DNA of 64,000 bases from Candidatus Parabacteroides intestinigallinarum (GCA_019114945.1 DXEN01000017.1:1-64000); one strand, 5' to 3'. Counted from the stretch's first letter, positions 8,581 through 18,712 are shown. A program made the numbers and translations. The notes: a model not told the origin generated them from the letters alone.

Positions 8581-9816
8581 TTACTTTTTCTTATCCTTGT
8601 CCTTATCGCTCCCCGGAGGCCCCGGCATGAATGGGCTACGCTCCATATCCGGGCGCGTGGGCATCTCCATCATGCTCGCCAACTCCACTGCCACGACCTC
8701 GCCTTCCCGCAATCCAGAAGTTACTTCCGTCACGCTATTATCGCTCGTTCCGACCGTGATTTGCCGCGGGCTCAGCGTATTTCCCTCGCAAACCCACACC
8801 AATCGCTTGCCCTGCTCCGCTTGCGCGCCGAGATCGGTGACGGTCATCTCCAATTCCTTCATCAACGGAGGATCCGGCACGAAGCGCAACGCCTTGTTCG
8901 GGATGGTCAAGATATCGGGACGCTCCAACGTATAAATCGTCACGTTCGCCGTCAAACGGGGCTTCAATTTCAAATCGGGATTATCCGCGGTAATCACCAC
9001 CTCGTACGTTACCACGGTAGACGTGGAGGTAGTAGCGGAACCGGAGCTGGACGAGCTCTCGCTATCGCCTAAACGAACCTGCCGCACCACGCCCTCGAAC
9101 TGATCGTTCGGATACGCGTCGACCGTAAACATCACCCGTTGCCCATCCTTCACGCCGCCTATATCGGCCTCATCCACATCGGCAATCACCTGCATCTTCG
9201 TCAAATCCGCGGCGATGGTGAACAAAGTAGGCGTCTCAAAGCCCGCGGCTACGGTCTGTCCCTCCTCTACCGCCTTGTTAATTACAACGCCATCAATCGG
9301 GCTGGTAATCGTAGCGTATTCCAAATTACGCTTCACCTGAACCATCGATGCCTGGCTCCGCTCGTAAGCGGCCTTCGCTATCTCATAATTATAGGTAGCT
9401 GTCTCGTAATCGGTATCGCTCACCAATTGTTTCTCGTGCAATACCTTGCTACGGGCGTAATTCTTCTGTTGATACTCGTATTCACTCTTGCTGCTCGCCA
9501 ATTGCGCCTCGGCGGAACGCAACTCGGCCTCCAGCGTCACCTTATCCATCTCGGCGATGAGCTGGCCCGCCTTCACCACGTCGTTATAATCCACGTAGAG
9601 CTTATCGATGATACCGGACACCTGCGTACCGACCTCCACCTCCGTAACCGGCTCTACCGTACCGGTGGCCGTCACCGTGTTCGTAATCGCGCTCCGTCCG
9701 ATCGTAGCGGTTTCCAGGCGAATCCCTCCCTTCGGGGACTTTCCCCTGAACAGGAAAAAAGCGCCCGCCAAAATGACGATCGCCACGCCGCCCATGATTA
9801 ATTTTCTCTTATTCAT
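8581..9816 (-). CDS. MacA-like periplasmic adaptor (HlyD/membrane-fusion) protein
   Basis: 411 residues with an N-terminal membrane anchor (LIMGGVAIVILAGAFFLF), a biotinyl-lipoyl-like half motif (VGTQVSGIIDKLYVDYND), an alpha-helical hairpin (about 100-165), the second lipoyl half (ATITSPIDGVVINKAV) and beta-barrel domains. A serine-rich loop (SESSSSSGSATTSTS, about 255-270) sits in the beta-barrel. The C-terminus is charged (DKDKDKKK). It bridges the inner-membrane MacB-type pump and the TolC channel encoded on either side. Confidence 0.93.
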   Translation of the reverse strand: MNKRKLIMGGVAIVILAGAFFLFRGKSPKGGIRLETATIGRSAITNTVTATGTVEPVTEVEVGTQVSGIIDKLYVDYNDVVKAGQLIAEMDKVTLEAELRSAEAQLASSKSEYEYQQKNYARSKVLHEKQLVSDTDYETATYNYEIAKAAYERSQASMVQVKRNLEYATITSPIDGVVINKAVEEGQTVAAGFETPTLFTIAADLTKMQVIADVDEADIGGVKDGQRVMFTVDAYPNDQFEGVVRQVRLGDSESSSSSGSATTSTSTVVTYEVVITADNPDLKLKPRLTANVTIYTLERPDILTIPNKALRFVPDPPLMKELEMTVTDLGAQAEQGKRLVWVCEGNTLSPRQITVGTSDNSVTEVTSGLREGEVVAVELASMMEMPTRPDMERSPFMPGPPGSDKDKDKKK

Positions 9817-9952
9817 ATCCGATTTCTTTTATTTTATCATCCGTACGCCCGCCCCCTCGCTTAAAAAGGCCCCCGCGACCTCCGTCGCAGGGAAACCTTC
9901 ATAAAAGAGAGTGGAGTAAAAAATGTATGTTTATAAATCCATCAGTGGTTTA

Positions 9953-11281
9953 TCAATAATTCTCCGCCACAGGCTTCTTTTGATATACGTTCAACAACTG
10001 GATACTCATCAACGCCATATATTTCGCCTGCAATCGCTCTTGCTGAGCGGTCAGATAATTATTCTTCTCGGTCAATAGCTCTACCGTATTCCGCATTCCC
10101 AACGTGAATTGCTCGTTGGTCAAGTCGTAACTTTCCTTCACGTATCTCAAGTTCTCGGAAGCCGAGAGGTACTGAGTCTGCGCCGAGGTAGCGTCCAGAT
10201 AGACACCCTCGACCGTCCGAAGCAACTCCTTCTGGGTGTCCAACAAATTCAGCTGACTGGTCGTCACGGCATATCTCGCCTTGTTGTAAGCGGTCTTATA
10301 CTGCCGGTTGCTAAAAATCGGGATACTGATCGTCAGACCGACACTCTCGTTGAAACTATTCCATATCTGGCTTCCGAAAGCATAATCCGTACCGGATAGA
10401 TGCCCCGTACCAATTCCCGCGTTCATCGAGATCGTAGGCAAAAAAGCCCCTTTCGCCTTCCGCTGCTCCAACTCGGCTATATCTACCGCCAACTCGCTAC
10501 TTCTCACCTCCGGCATCACGGCGAGCGAAGTCTTATAGATGGTCTCCTTCCCCGGCAGAGGTTCCAAGATATCCTCCTCGGAGATATCCGGCATCACCAA
10601 CTCGATTTCTTCCGTGATATCCAACTCCAAAAGTTGCTTCAACTGGAGCTTATAATTGTCCAGATTCGTTTGAGACACGACCAACTGGTATTTGTCCGAA
10701 CTCAACTGACTCTCCAATTGCGCCAAATCCACCTTCGAGATAGAGCCAGCCCGCAACAGCTCCTCCGCCCGGTCGCGCTGGGCGGTAGATACCTCCACGG
10801 TATTCTCGTTGATCCGTACCGCTTCCATGGCATAAAGCACTTGCATATATGTCTGGATCAAAGAAAGACGGATGTCGTTCTCGCTTTGCTCAATCCCCAA
10901 CTCATCCACCGTGTTCTGTATTTTTTGTTGCTTGATGGTCTGCCGACGCTGCCCACCGTTGAAGAGTGTCCAGTTGGCATTCACCGCGTAATTCCCGCTA
11001 TAGCTATTGTTCGTGGCGGCATCGCTCGACGGATAATTCACGAAACCTTGCGTAACCGAGGCCGTAAGCGAGGGGAACAACTCCGCCTTCGCTTGTTTCG
11101 TATCCTCGATACCGGAAAGCCGCGCAATCTTGCTTTTCCGCACCTGGATATTGTGCTCCATCGCATAATCCAAGCAAGCTCGCAACGTCCAGCACTCCGG
11201 ACGCTCCTGCGCATTGCCCGCCACACACAACAGGAACAAGCCTACATATAATAAAACATATCGTTTTGCCAAAGGTTTCAT
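9953..11281 (-). CDS. TolC-family outer-membrane efflux channel
   Basis: 442 residues with a cleavable signal peptide ending near AGNAQ. The two OEP repeats are apparent: long helices rich in Gln/Glu and paired beta-strand regions (ANWTLFNGGQRRQ; LTISIPIFSNRQYK), with the repeat of the YxxA/LxxG pattern around NTVEVSTAQRDRAEELL and YDLTNEQFTLGMRNTVELL. First gene of the efflux operon. It lies 136 bases before the adaptor gene. Confidence 0.93.
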   Translation of the reverse strand: MKPLAKRYVLLYVGLFLLCVAGNAQERPECWTLRACLDYAMEHNIQVRKSKIARLSGIEDTKQAKAELFPSLTASVTQGFVNYPSSDAATNNSYSGNYAVNANWTLFNGGQRRQTIKQQKIQNTVDELGIEQSENDIRLSLIQTYMQVLYAMEAVRINENTVEVSTAQRDRAEELLRAGSISKVDLAQLESQLSSDKYQLVVSQTNLDNYKLQLKQLLELDITEEIELVMPDISEEDILEPLPGKETIYKTSLAVMPEVRSSELAVDIAELEQRKAKGAFLPTISMNAGIGTGHLSGTDYAFGSQIWNSFNESVGLTISIPIFSNRQYKTAYNKARYAVTTSQLNLLDTQKELLRTVEGVYLDATSAQTQYLSASENLRYVKESYDLTNEQFTLGMRNTVELLTEKNNYLTAQQERLQAKYMALMSIQLLNVYQKKPVAENY

Positions 11282-11303
11282 ATCGCTTTCCTTATTACGG
11301 GAG

Positions 11304-11335
11304 CGAAATTATCCAACCCCGGCAAGACCAACAAA
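11304..11335 (-). promoter_or_regulatory. Promoter of the efflux/two-component operon
   Basis: On the minus strand TTTG (11335-11332), a 20-base gap and TAATTTCG (11311-11304) reproduce the Bacteroidota consensus with one change in the -7 box. The tolC-like start codon follows 22 bases downstream. Because the chromate genes end only about 60 bases upstream, this also marks the operon border. Confidence 0.6.
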
Positions 11336-11394
11336 CCAAGTAGAGCAACCGCGTTTTTTTATCGACCAAACAGGAAATTCTACCGATATTTACC

Positions 11395-11946
11395 TTACCA
11401 ATACAAAATAATACCGGCGATACCGGCAAGGACTATCATCAGGATGGGATGCACCTTAAACTTCCAAGTCAGGATAAAGGCGGCGGCGAAAATCAAGAAG
11501 CTCTTGTAATCGATGAAGTTCTCATGGTTCATCAACAAGAGAGCCGCGGCGGCGATAAGACCGACCGTAGCGGGACGCAACCCCAAGAAAGCCGCCTCCA
11601 CGTATTTATTCCTCCGGAACTTGGCGAAGAAATAAGAAATCAGCAGCACCAGCAGGAAAGAGGGCAGACACACCGCGAAGGTGGTCAGGCACGAGCCCAA
11701 GATAGCCATGCCTTGCGAATACCCGGCGTTATGGATCGCCGTATAACCGATGTAAGTCGCGCTATTGATACCGATTGGTCCGGGTGTCATTTGCGAGATA
11801 GCGACGATATCCGTAAACTCCCGCAAACTAATCCATCCGTAACGATCCACGACATCAGCCTGGATAAGCGAAAGCATCGCGTACCCTCCGCCAAAGCCCA
11901 AGATACCAATCTTCAGATATACATAAAATAATTGTAACCAAATCAT
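11395..11946 (-). CDS. Chromate transporter, short (half-size) CHR protein B
   Basis: 183 residues with about six hydrophobic segments and the CHR signature LKIGILGFGGGYAML near the N-terminus plus MTPGPIGINSATYIGY. It forms a pair with the preceding gene, whose stop is 4 bases upstream. Short CHR proteins act as heteromeric pairs. In this phylum the physiological substrate may be an oxyanion other than chromate. Confidence 0.9.
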   Translation of the reverse strand: MIWLQLFYVYLKIGILGFGGGYAMLSLIQADVVDRYGWISLREFTDIVAISQMTPGPIGINSATYIGYTAIHNAGYSQGMAILGSCLTTFAVCLPSFLLVLLISYFFAKFRRNKYVEAAFLGLRPATVGLIAAAALLLMNHENFIDYKSFLIFAAAFILTWKFKVHPILMIVLAGIAGIILYW

Positions 11947-11950
11947 CCGC

Positions 11951-12478
11951 TCACCTCCTCCGATTTAGTCCATATACCAATCCTCCCGCGATAGCCGCCA
12001 GGATAATCCAAGCGGGCGATACGCCCCCCATCCAAATCAACAACGCCGCGCCTATGGGAATAATCATTTGCTTATAAGTCAACTTGATAGAGCGGGCCGT
12101 TGTCAGGCAAGGAACAGCGATGAGCGCCACCACCGCCGGGCGTAATCCCTTGAAAGCTTTCTCCACCCACACGTTATCCTTCACCTGCGTAAAAAACAAG
12201 GCGATGAGCAAGATGATTACGAACGAGGGCAACACCGTACCCAGCGCGCACACCGTCGCCCCCCACGTCTTCCGCAACTTATAACCGACAAAAATGGAGA
12301 TATTCACGGCAAAGATACCGGGCAAGGATTGCGCCACGGCGAACACATCCACGAAATCCTCCTTCGTCATCCAGCCACGGTCCACCACGTCCCGCTGGAT
12401 AAGCGGCAACATGGCATACCCTCCGCCAATGGTGAACATACCGATCTTTACGAATGTCAGGAAAAGCGTCCAATACAT
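11951..12478 (-). CDS. Chromate transporter, short (half-size) CHR protein A
   Basis: About 175 residues from ATG 12478 (MYWTLFLTFVKIGMFTIGGGYAML), which lies 4 bases after the protease stop. A longer frame from 12520 would overlap the protease gene and places extra charged residues before the conserved start, so I prefer 12478. It carries the CHR motifs FTIGGGYAMLPLIQ and QSLPGIFAVNISIFVG and is partner of the next gene. The pair sits at the 3' end of a housekeeping operon. Confidence 0.88.
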   Translation of the reverse strand: MYWTLFLTFVKIGMFTIGGGYAMLPLIQRDVVDRGWMTKEDFVDVFAVAQSLPGIFAVNISIFVGYKLRKTWGATVCALGTVLPSFVIILLIALFFTQVKDNVWVEKAFKGLRPAVVALIAVPCLTTARSIKLTYKQMIIPIGAALLIWMGGVSPAWIILAAIAGGLVYGLNRRR

Positions 12479-12482
12479 ACCG

Positions 12483-14096
12483 TCAGCGCCCCAAGAGTTT
12501 TTGACAAGCCTCCTTATCATTAATTAGCTGTAACGCACGCAGATAACTCGGATTATCATCGTTGATGATTTGGAAATATTGCCCCATGTCGTACAAGTCG
12601 CGGGCGATCAACGCCTTGATTTGCAACTTTATCAACGCTTTCGAGCGATTGTATTCCTCCTCGTTGTACTCAATCTTCTCCGCTTTCGCCATATCGAGCA
12701 ACTCGCTCATCAACGCCTCATCGATCGTAAACTCTTGTTTATAACGCTCGAACGCCGGATAGGTATCGACCATTTGGGCACGGTTCCTGTCCAAATAGTT
12801 CATCGCTATCCGGTTCACCAAACCCGCGGCGACCAGCTTCCGGTGGTAATCCGTATACCGGGTCGTATCGACCGGAATGAACACATCGGGCATAATGCCT
12901 CCGCCTCCATACACCACCCGCTTCGTCTCTAAGGTATTATAACGCATAGAATCCGGAAAATGAATGCTATCTGCGCTCATCAACTCGCCCCGGTTATACC
13001 GGTCAATCAAATCGTGTTGATATTCCTCGATCTTCCCACTCTCGTAAGGCTTCTGGATGCAACGGCCCGTCGGCGTGTAATAACGCGACACGGTCAGGCG
13101 AATCATCGAGCCATCCGGCAGAGGGATCGGCTTCTGTACCAACCCTTTCCCGAAAGTACGCCGCCCGACAATCACTCCTCGATCCCAATCCTGTACGGCT
13201 CCGGATACGATCTCGCTGGCGGAAGCGGACGACTCGTCCACCAATATCACCAAACGTCCTTCCTGAAATTGCCCGCGTGCCGTGGAGAGCGCCTCCTCCC
13301 GGCGTTGCCGATTCCCTTGGGTATAAACAATCAACCGGTCCTTGTCCAAGAACTCATCCGCCAATTCGATCGCCACGTTCAGATAACCTCCGCCATTCCC
13401 TTGCAAATCCAAGATCAGGTTTCGCATGCCTTGCTTACGCAACTCCCGCAACGCCTCCCGGAACTCATCCGTAGAAGAGGCCGCGAAACGATTCAACTTA
13501 ATATATCCGGTATGCTTATCCGCCATATACGCGGCATCCAAGCTATACACGGGGATCTTTCCGCGTACGATCTTGAACTCCATCAAATCGGGAGCGCTTC
13601 CCCGCTTCACCTTCACACGTACCTCCGAGCCTTTCGGTCCCCGAAGGCGCTTCATGATATCGGTAGTCCGCATCTTCACGCCCGCGATCACCGTATCGTT
13701 CACCTCGATGATACGATCGCCCGCCATCAATCCAACCTTCTCGGAGGGACCACCGGGAATTACCTGAATCACGTACACCGTATCGGTCAGCATATTGAAT
13801 TGAATACCAATACCATCGAAATTACCCTGCAAAGGCTCATTCATCTCCTTGGTCTCCTCCGGATCCATATAAGTGGAATGCGGGTCTAATTTTCCCAACA
13901 TACCTTCGATAGCGTTCTCCACCAACTCCGTCTCGTTGGTCGGATCCACGTATAGGTTCGAGATCGCGAACAACGCGATCTGCAATTTCCGGGCATCCAC
14001 GCTCGCCTTCTGCGCCCCTATCCCGGCGCATACGCTCCATGCGATCATCCACGCCAAGAGAACTTTTCTTATCATTTTACGATCTACTCCTTTCAT
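12483..14096 (-). CDS. C-terminal processing protease (S41A, CtpA/Prc type)
   Basis: Up to 537 residues; ATG 14075 (MIRKVLLAW) is an alternative start that fits the signal peptide better. An N-terminal helical region leads into a PDZ domain (about 95-175; GIGIQF, GLMAGDRIIEVND) and the protease core. Catalytic Ser292 lies in SSASASEIV and Lys317 in RRTFGKG, with the family spacing of 25. A region of about 170 residues after the core is typical of Bacteroidetes versions. It is periplasmic and degrades or trims proteins at their C-termini. It starts 8 bases after coaD. Confidence 0.93.
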   Translation of the reverse strand: MKGVDRKMIRKVLLAWMIAWSVCAGIGAQKASVDARKLQIALFAISNLYVDPTNETELVENAIEGMLGKLDPHSTYMDPEETKEMNEPLQGNFDGIGIQFNMLTDTVYVIQVIPGGPSEKVGLMAGDRIIEVNDTVIAGVKMRTTDIMKRLRGPKGSEVRVKVKRGSAPDLMEFKIVRGKIPVYSLDAAYMADKHTGYIKLNRFAASSTDEFREALRELRKQGMRNLILDLQGNGGGYLNVAIELADEFLDKDRLIVYTQGNRQRREEALSTARGQFQEGRLVILVDESSASASEIVSGAVQDWDRGVIVGRRTFGKGLVQKPIPLPDGSMIRLTVSRYYTPTGRCIQKPYESGKIEEYQHDLIDRYNRGELMSADSIHFPDSMRYNTLETKRVVYGGGGIMPDVFIPVDTTRYTDYHRKLVAAGLVNRIAMNYLDRNRAQMVDTYPAFERYKQEFTIDEALMSELLDMAKAEKIEYNEEEYNRSKALIKLQIKALIARDLYDMGQYFQIINDDNPSYLRALQLINDKEACQKLLGR

Positions 14097-14104
14097 TCGT
14101 TACA

Positions 14105-14575
14105 TTACAACTTCAGACCTTCCGGGATAAATTGGGATACATCCCGGCCATACCGCAAAAGCTCGCGTACGATACTGGAACTGATATGCGTATGCTCCGG
14201 CTCGGTAAACAAGATGAAGGTCTCGATACCGGTCAGTTTCCGGTTCACGTCCGCGATAGACTTCTCGTACTCAAAATCATTCACGGTACGGATACCCCGC
14301 AAGATAAAGCCGGCCCCGACCTCCCGCGCGAAGTCCACCGTCAACTGATCGTACGCCATGACCCGCACCCGCGGATTATCCTTATACAAATCGCGGATCG
14401 CCTCCAAACGCCTCTCCAACGAGAAATGGGTACGTTTCTTATCGTTGATACCGATCGATATCACGATCTCGTCCACCAACGCCAAGCCGCGCTCCACCAA
14501 CGATTGGTGCCCGATCGTAAAAGGATCGAACGTACCGGGGAACAAAGCGATCCGTTTCTTCTCAATTGATGACAT
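14105..14575 (-). CDS. coaD: Phosphopantetheine adenylyltransferase (coenzyme A biosynthesis)
   Basis: 156 residues, the usual family length. The nucleotidyltransferase motif [13 protein letters not shown] and the C-terminal ISSSIVREL motif are intact. It converts 4'-phosphopantetheine and ATP to dephospho-CoA. The start at 14575 overlaps the end of parE by 14 bp, implying coupled translation. Confidence 0.95.
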   Translation of the reverse strand: MSSIEKKRIALFPGTFDPFTIGHQSLVERGLALVDEIVISIGINDKKRTHFSLERRLEAIRDLYKDNPRVRVMAYDQLTVDFAREVGAGFILRGIRTVNDFEYEKSIADVNRKLTGIETFILFTEPEHTHISSSIVRELLRYGRDVSQFIPEGLKL

Positions 14576-16427
14576 CTTCCTCTATCACTAAGTTGTTGAT
14601 AATAAAGTTTTGTCGTTCCATGGTATTCTTACCCATGTAAAACTCCAGCATATCTTTCACAAGATCTTCCTTCTTCAAGGTCACGGGATCCAAACGCATG
14701 TCTTTCCCGATAAAATGCTTGAACTCGTCCGGCGAGATCTCGCCCAATCCCTTGAAACGCGTGATCTCCGGGTTCTTTCCCGCCGCGGCGATAGCCGCCA
14801 GGCGCTCCTCCTCGGAATAGCAATACCACGTCTTTTGCCGGTTACGCACCCGGAACAACGGGGTCTGCAAGATATACACATGGTTTCGCTTAATCAGATC
14901 CGGGAAGAATTGCAGGAAGAAAGTAATCAACAAAAGACGGATATGCATACCATCCACATCGGCATCCGTCGCGATGATGACCTTATTGTAACGCAAGCCG
15001 TCCAATCCGTCCTCGATATTCAACGCCGCCTGGAGCAGGTTAAACTCCTCGTTCTCGTAAACGATTTTCTTGGTCAATCCATAGCTATTCAACGGTTTGC
15101 CGCGCAAGCTAAACACCGCTTGCAAGTTCGGGTCGCGACTTTTCGTGATCGAGCCGCTCGCCGAGTCGCCCTCGGTAATGAAGATGCAACTCTCCTCCAG
15201 CAAGTCGCCCTTGGTATCGTTCAGGTGCACCCGGCAATCCCTCAACTTCTTATTGTGCAAGTTCGCTTTCTTGGCACGCTCGCGCGCCAGCTTGGTCACG
15301 CCGGCGATTGCCTTACGCTCCTTCTCCGAATCCAGGATCTTCTTCAAGAGAAGCTCCGAGGTTTCTGCGTTCTTATGCAGGTAATTATCTAATTCCTTCT
15401 TGATAAAATCGCCGATAAACTTCGCTACCGTAGGACCTTCCGGCCCCACGTCCTTCGAGCCCAGCTTCGTCTTGGTCTGGCTCTCGAACACGGGTTCCTC
15501 CACCTTGATGCTAATCGCCGCCACGATACCCGCCCGGATATCCGAGTACTCGAAATTCTTATTGTAATACTCCTTGATCACCCGTCCCACGGACTCCTTG
15601 AACGCGGAGAGGTGTGTACCGCCTTGCGTGGTGTATTGCCCGTTCACGAACGAGTAATATTCCTCCCCGTATTGGTTGCTATGCGTGATGACCACCTCGA
15701 TGTCATCCCCCTTCAAGTGGATGATCGGGTAAAGCGGCTCGGTGGTCATATTCTCGTTCAACAAGTCCACCAAACCATTGCGGGAATAAAACCGCCTTCC
15801 GTTGAAGAGAATACTTAGTCCTGAGTTCAGGAAAACATAGTTTTTCAACAACGCCTCCACGAACTCCTCTTTATATTGATAATCCTTGAAGATTTCCTTA
15901 TCCGGAATGAAATAGACCAGCGTACCGTTCGCCTCCTCGGTCGGGCACACCTCGGCATCCTCGGTAATCACCGCCTTGCTATATTCCACCCGCTTGCACT
16001 CGCCATCCCGATAGCTGGTGATGAGAAAATAACTGCTCAACGCATTCACCGCCTTGATGCCCACACCATTCAGCCCGACGGACTTCTTGAAGGCCTTGCT
16101 ATCGTACTTGGCACCGGTGTTCATCTTGCTGGAGACATCCACCACCTTGCCGAGCGGCACGCCCCGCCCATAATCGCGCACGGCCACCGTTCCTTCCTCG
16201 ATGGTCACCTCGATGGTCTTTCCATAGCCCATCATGTACTCATCGATCGAGTTATCCAACACCTCCTTCAACAATACGTAGATACCATCATCGGCATAGC
16301 TTCCGTCGCCCAGTTTCCCGATATACATACCGGGCCTGCGCCGGATGTGCTCCATCCAGTCCAATGTCTTGATATCCTCGTCGTTATATTCCGTCGCTTG
16401 TCGTATCGTTGGGTTCAGTTCGTCCAT
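14562..16427 (-). CDS. parE: DNA topoisomerase IV subunit B (type IIA ATPase subunit)
   Basis: 621 residues. A GHKL ATPase domain ([46 protein letters not shown]) is followed by a transducer domain and the TOPRIM domain ([20 protein letters not shown]). The length and lack of the gyrase-type insertion favour ParE over GyrB; GyrB and ParE are hard to separate by eye. Decatenates chromosomes with ParA/ParC subunit encoded elsewhere. Gap to the preceding acetyltransferase-like gene is 33 bases. Confidence 0.88.
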   Translation of the reverse strand: MDELNPTIRQATEYNDEDIKTLDWMEHIRRRPGMYIGKLGDGSYADDGIYVLLKEVLDNSIDEYMMGYGKTIEVTIEEGTVAVRDYGRGVPLGKVVDVSSKMNTGAKYDSKAFKKSVGLNGVGIKAVNALSSYFLITSYRDGECKRVEYSKAVITEDAEVCPTEEANGTLVYFIPDKEIFKDYQYKEEFVEALLKNYVFLNSGLSILFNGRRFYSRNGLVDLLNENMTTEPLYPIIHLKGDDIEVVITHSNQYGEEYYSFVNGQYTTQGGTHLSAFKESVGRVIKEYYNKNFEYSDIRAGIVAAISIKVEEPVFESQTKTKLGSKDVGPEGPTVAKFIGDFIKKELDNYLHKNAETSELLLKKILDSEKERKAIAGVTKLARERAKKANLHNKKLRDCRVHLNDTKGDLLEESCIFITEGDSASGSITKSRDPNLQAVFSLRGKPLNSYGLTKKIVYENEEFNLLQAALNIEDGLDGLRYNKVIIATDADVDGMHIRLLLITFFLQFFPDLIKRNHVYILQTPLFRVRNRQKTWYCYSEEERLAAIAAAGKNPEITRFKGLGEISPDEFKHFIGKDMRLDPVTLKKEDLVKDMLEFYMGKNTMERQNFIINNLVIEEDVIN

Positions 16428-16460
16428 GCGGTGCCTTTCTTATTCCGTATTCTATAATTA

Positions 16461-17588
16461 TTATAGTTTCTTGATGTACGCTCTTCTCGATTTATGGTGC
16501 TCGCGCTTGAAGTAATCCCATTGCGCTTGCACGGCGCTATTCGTCTCCAACTCCGGATTGCTCTCCGCATAAACGGCTCCCACACTCCGGTAAACGGGAA
16601 TCAAGTCGTTGAACAGCAATGCGTTCACGCCTTTGCTCTGATACTCGGGCAATACACCGGTCAGATATAGGTCGATTACTTTCGGTTTGCTCTTCAAAGC
16701 CTTCAGCAAATGAATCCACCCGAAGGGGAACATATGACCTTTCGCCTTTTGCAACGCCCTCGACAAGCTGGGCAACGAGATACCAAACCCCACCACGGCA
16801 TTGTCTTCCTCGCGCACGATAACCGTCACCAAGTCATAACGCAACATGGGGATATACATATTCACATAATAATCGATCTGCTTCTCCGTGAGCGGAGCGA
16901 AGCCATACAGCGGAGCGAAAGCGGCGTTGAGTGTATGGAACAGAGGCCTCGCGTAAGGCATAATCTCTTTCTTGTTCTTAAATTTCAACACCTTCAATCC
17001 ATATTTCTTTTTCACGATCTCGCCAATCCGCAAATGCTTCTCCGGCACGCCATCGGGAATGTAAATCTTAAACTCGTGCCAATCCTGGTCTTTCCCATAA
17101 CCGATACGCTCCACTTGCTTGGGATAATACGGATAATTGTAGATGGTCGCCATCGTGCCAAGTTGGTCGAAACCCTCGATCAGCATTCCCTCGTGGTCCA
17201 TGTCGGTAAAACCCATCGGCCCGTGTATCTCTTCCATGCCTCGCTCCCTCGCCCATCGCTCGACCGCGCCGAACAGAGCGTCTACCACCTCGTTGTCATC
17301 CACAAAATCGACAAAACCGAACCGGGCCCGCTTCTGTCCCCAAGCCTCGTTGCTGGGGCGGTTGATCATCCCGGCGATACGTCCCACTATTTTCCCATCC
17401 TTATACGCGAGGAAATAGATAGCGTCGCACACCTCGAACGCCGGATTCCTTTTCCGGTCCAGCGTCATCATCTCTTCCTCTATCAAACCGGGAACATGGT
17501 AGGGATTCCCCTTGTATAAGTCGATGTTGAACTTAACGAACTTCTTAAGCTCCTTTTTATTGGTGACTTCTCTTATCTCTACGCTCAT
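16461..17588 (-). CDS. GNAT-fold-like protein of unknown substrate
   Basis: 375 residues, soluble and rich in aromatic residues. The first half begins with an N-terminal segment MSVEIREVTNKKELKKFV and a possible acetyl-CoA-like strand (AIYFLAYKDGKIVGRIAGMI). The second half has a GNAT-like strand (YDLVTVIVREEDNAVVGFGISL) and LTGVLPEYQSKGVNALLF, which resembles the CoA-binding loop. Such proteins are common single-copy genes in Bacteroidetes and are usually annotated as N-acetyltransferase or hypothetical. No substrate can be assigned. Apparently first gene of the parE-coaD-protease operon. Confidence 0.75.
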   Translation of the reverse strand: MSVEIREVTNKKELKKFVKFNIDLYKGNPYHVPGLIEEEMMTLDRKRNPAFEVCDAIYFLAYKDGKIVGRIAGMINRPSNEAWGQKRARFGFVDFVDDNEVVDALFGAVERWARERGMEEIHGPMGFTDMDHEGMLIEGFDQLGTMATIYNYPYYPKQVERIGYGKDQDWHEFKIYIPDGVPEKHLRIGEIVKKKYGLKVLKFKNKKEIMPYARPLFHTLNAAFAPLYGFAPLTEKQIDYYVNMYIPMLRYDLVTVIVREEDNAVVGFGISLPSLSRALQKAKGHMFPFGWIHLLKALKSKPKVIDLYLTGVLPEYQSKGVNALLFNDLIPVYRSVGAVYAESNPELETNSAVQAQWDYFKREHHKSRRAYIKKL

Positions 17589-17609
17589 CCGTCATATCAT
17601 TTAGGAGGG

Positions 17610-17617
17610 CAAAGTTA
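17610..17617 (-). promoter_or_regulatory. -7 box of the acetyltransferase-like/parE operon
   Basis: The minus strand reads TAACTTTG, an exact TAnnTTTG, 21 bases before the ATG at 17588. No clear TTTG box is found 19-21 bases further upstream. Confidence 0.45.
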
Positions 17618-17668
17618 CGAAAATCTCCAGAACTTTTCTCTTTTCCATGCCATTATCAAACAAATTTA

Positions 17669-17676
17669 TACCTTTG
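17669..17676 (+). promoter_or_regulatory. -7 box before the SMP-30-like lipoprotein gene
   Basis: TACCTTTG fits TAnnTTTG exactly and lies 35 bases before the start codon. The upstream box is not clear. Confidence 0.45.
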
Positions 17677-17711
17677 CGCGAGCACATCTATCATACATTT
17701 TATTCATTGTC

Positions 17712-18668
17712 ATGAAAAGGTCGATACTTACATACGCACTCGCGTTTCTCATGGCGGGAATCATCTCCTGCGATGACGAGCCAACCCTTATCACACCCGA
17801 ATTAGCGTTCCAAGCGAAAGCCACGACCGGCGAAGGCGCCATCTGGCACCCCGACCGCAACACCCTGTTCTGGGTGGATATCGAAGGGCAATCCCTCTAC
17901 GAGTACTTTCCCAAGCAAAAGGATTGCCATTTCTGGCGATTCGACCGGATGGTCTCCGCCGTCGTGCCGGAAACGGATAGCACGATGATCGTCGCTCTGC
18001 AAGATGAGATCATCCGTTTTCATCTACAAGACGGGAGCGAAAGCCCAATCGCCTCCATTCCCGTCAACGGGGGAAAGCTACGTTGCAACGACGGGAAATG
18101 CGATCCCGCCGGACGTTTATGGGTCGGCACCATGTGCCTTCATGGCGCCCCGAAAAAATCCGCCAGCTTGTATCGTGTCGCCTCCAATGGTTCCGTGAAA
18201 GAGCAAGTGAGCCACGTATCCATCTCTAACGGTATCGTATGGTCGTCCAACAAGAAATATATGTATTATATCGATACGCCCACCCGCAAGATCGTACGTT
18301 ACCGGTACGATAACAAATCCGGCGATATCCTCTACGATGGTGTCGCCGTGCATATCCCGGAAGGCACCGGCTCGCCGGACGGGATGACAATCGATAGCGA
18401 CGATAACCTCTGGGTCGCCCAATGGGGAGGCGGAGGCGTCTATTGCTACAATCCCTACACGGGGGAGTTGTTGGTAAAGGTGGTCGTACCCGCCCCAAAT
18501 GTCGCTTCCTGTGCGTTCGGGGGAAGCCGGTTGGATGTCCTGTACATCACGACCGCCCGTTCGGGACTGAGCGAGGAGCAGCTGGAGGAATATCCCCTCA
18601 GCGGAAGCCTATTCTATTGTAAACCGGGAGCGAAAGGCGTGCAGACGAATTTCTTCCTTCCTCATTGA
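17712..18668 (+). CDS. SMP-30/gluconolactonase-like beta-propeller lipoprotein
   Basis: 318 residues with a lipoprotein signal (lipobox GIISC, Cys at about 20), so it is probably anchored facing the periplasm or surface. The six-bladed propeller family motifs are present: GEGAIWH, LRCNDGKCDPAGRLWVGT, SNGIVWS and SPDGMTIDSDDNLWVA, which include the metal-binding Glu, Asn and Asp positions of SMP-30 lactonases. It likely hydrolyses a sugar lactone, with substrate unknown. It stands alone between a divergent operon and rnr, with a hairpin after its stop. Confidence 0.88.
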   Translation: MKRSILTYALAFLMAGIISCDDEPTLITPELAFQAKATTGEGAIWHPDRNTLFWVDIEGQSLYEYFPKQKDCHFWRFDRMVSAVVPETDSTMIVALQDEIIRFHLQDGSESPIASIPVNGGKLRCNDGKCDPAGRLWVGTMCLHGAPKKSASLYRVASNGSVKEQVSHVSISNGIVWSSNKKYMYYIDTPTRKIVRYRYDNKSGDILYDGVAVHIPEGTGSPDGMTIDSDDNLWVAQWGGGGVYCYNPYTGELLVKVVVPAPNVASCAFGGSRLDVLYITTARSGLSEEQLEEYPLSGSLFYCKPGAKGVQTNFFLPH

Positions 18669-18688
18669 ATCGGCACCCCACATCACAT

Positions 18689-18712
18689 CGCGAGATTACG
18701 AATAATCTCGCG
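18689..18712 (+). terminator. Hairpin after the SMP-30-like gene
   Basis: A perfect 10-bp stem (CGCGAGATTA / TAATCTCGCG) with a four-base CGAA loop begins about 20 bases after the stop codon. The T tract that follows is short (GGATTTATC), so termination may be incomplete. Confidence 0.6.
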
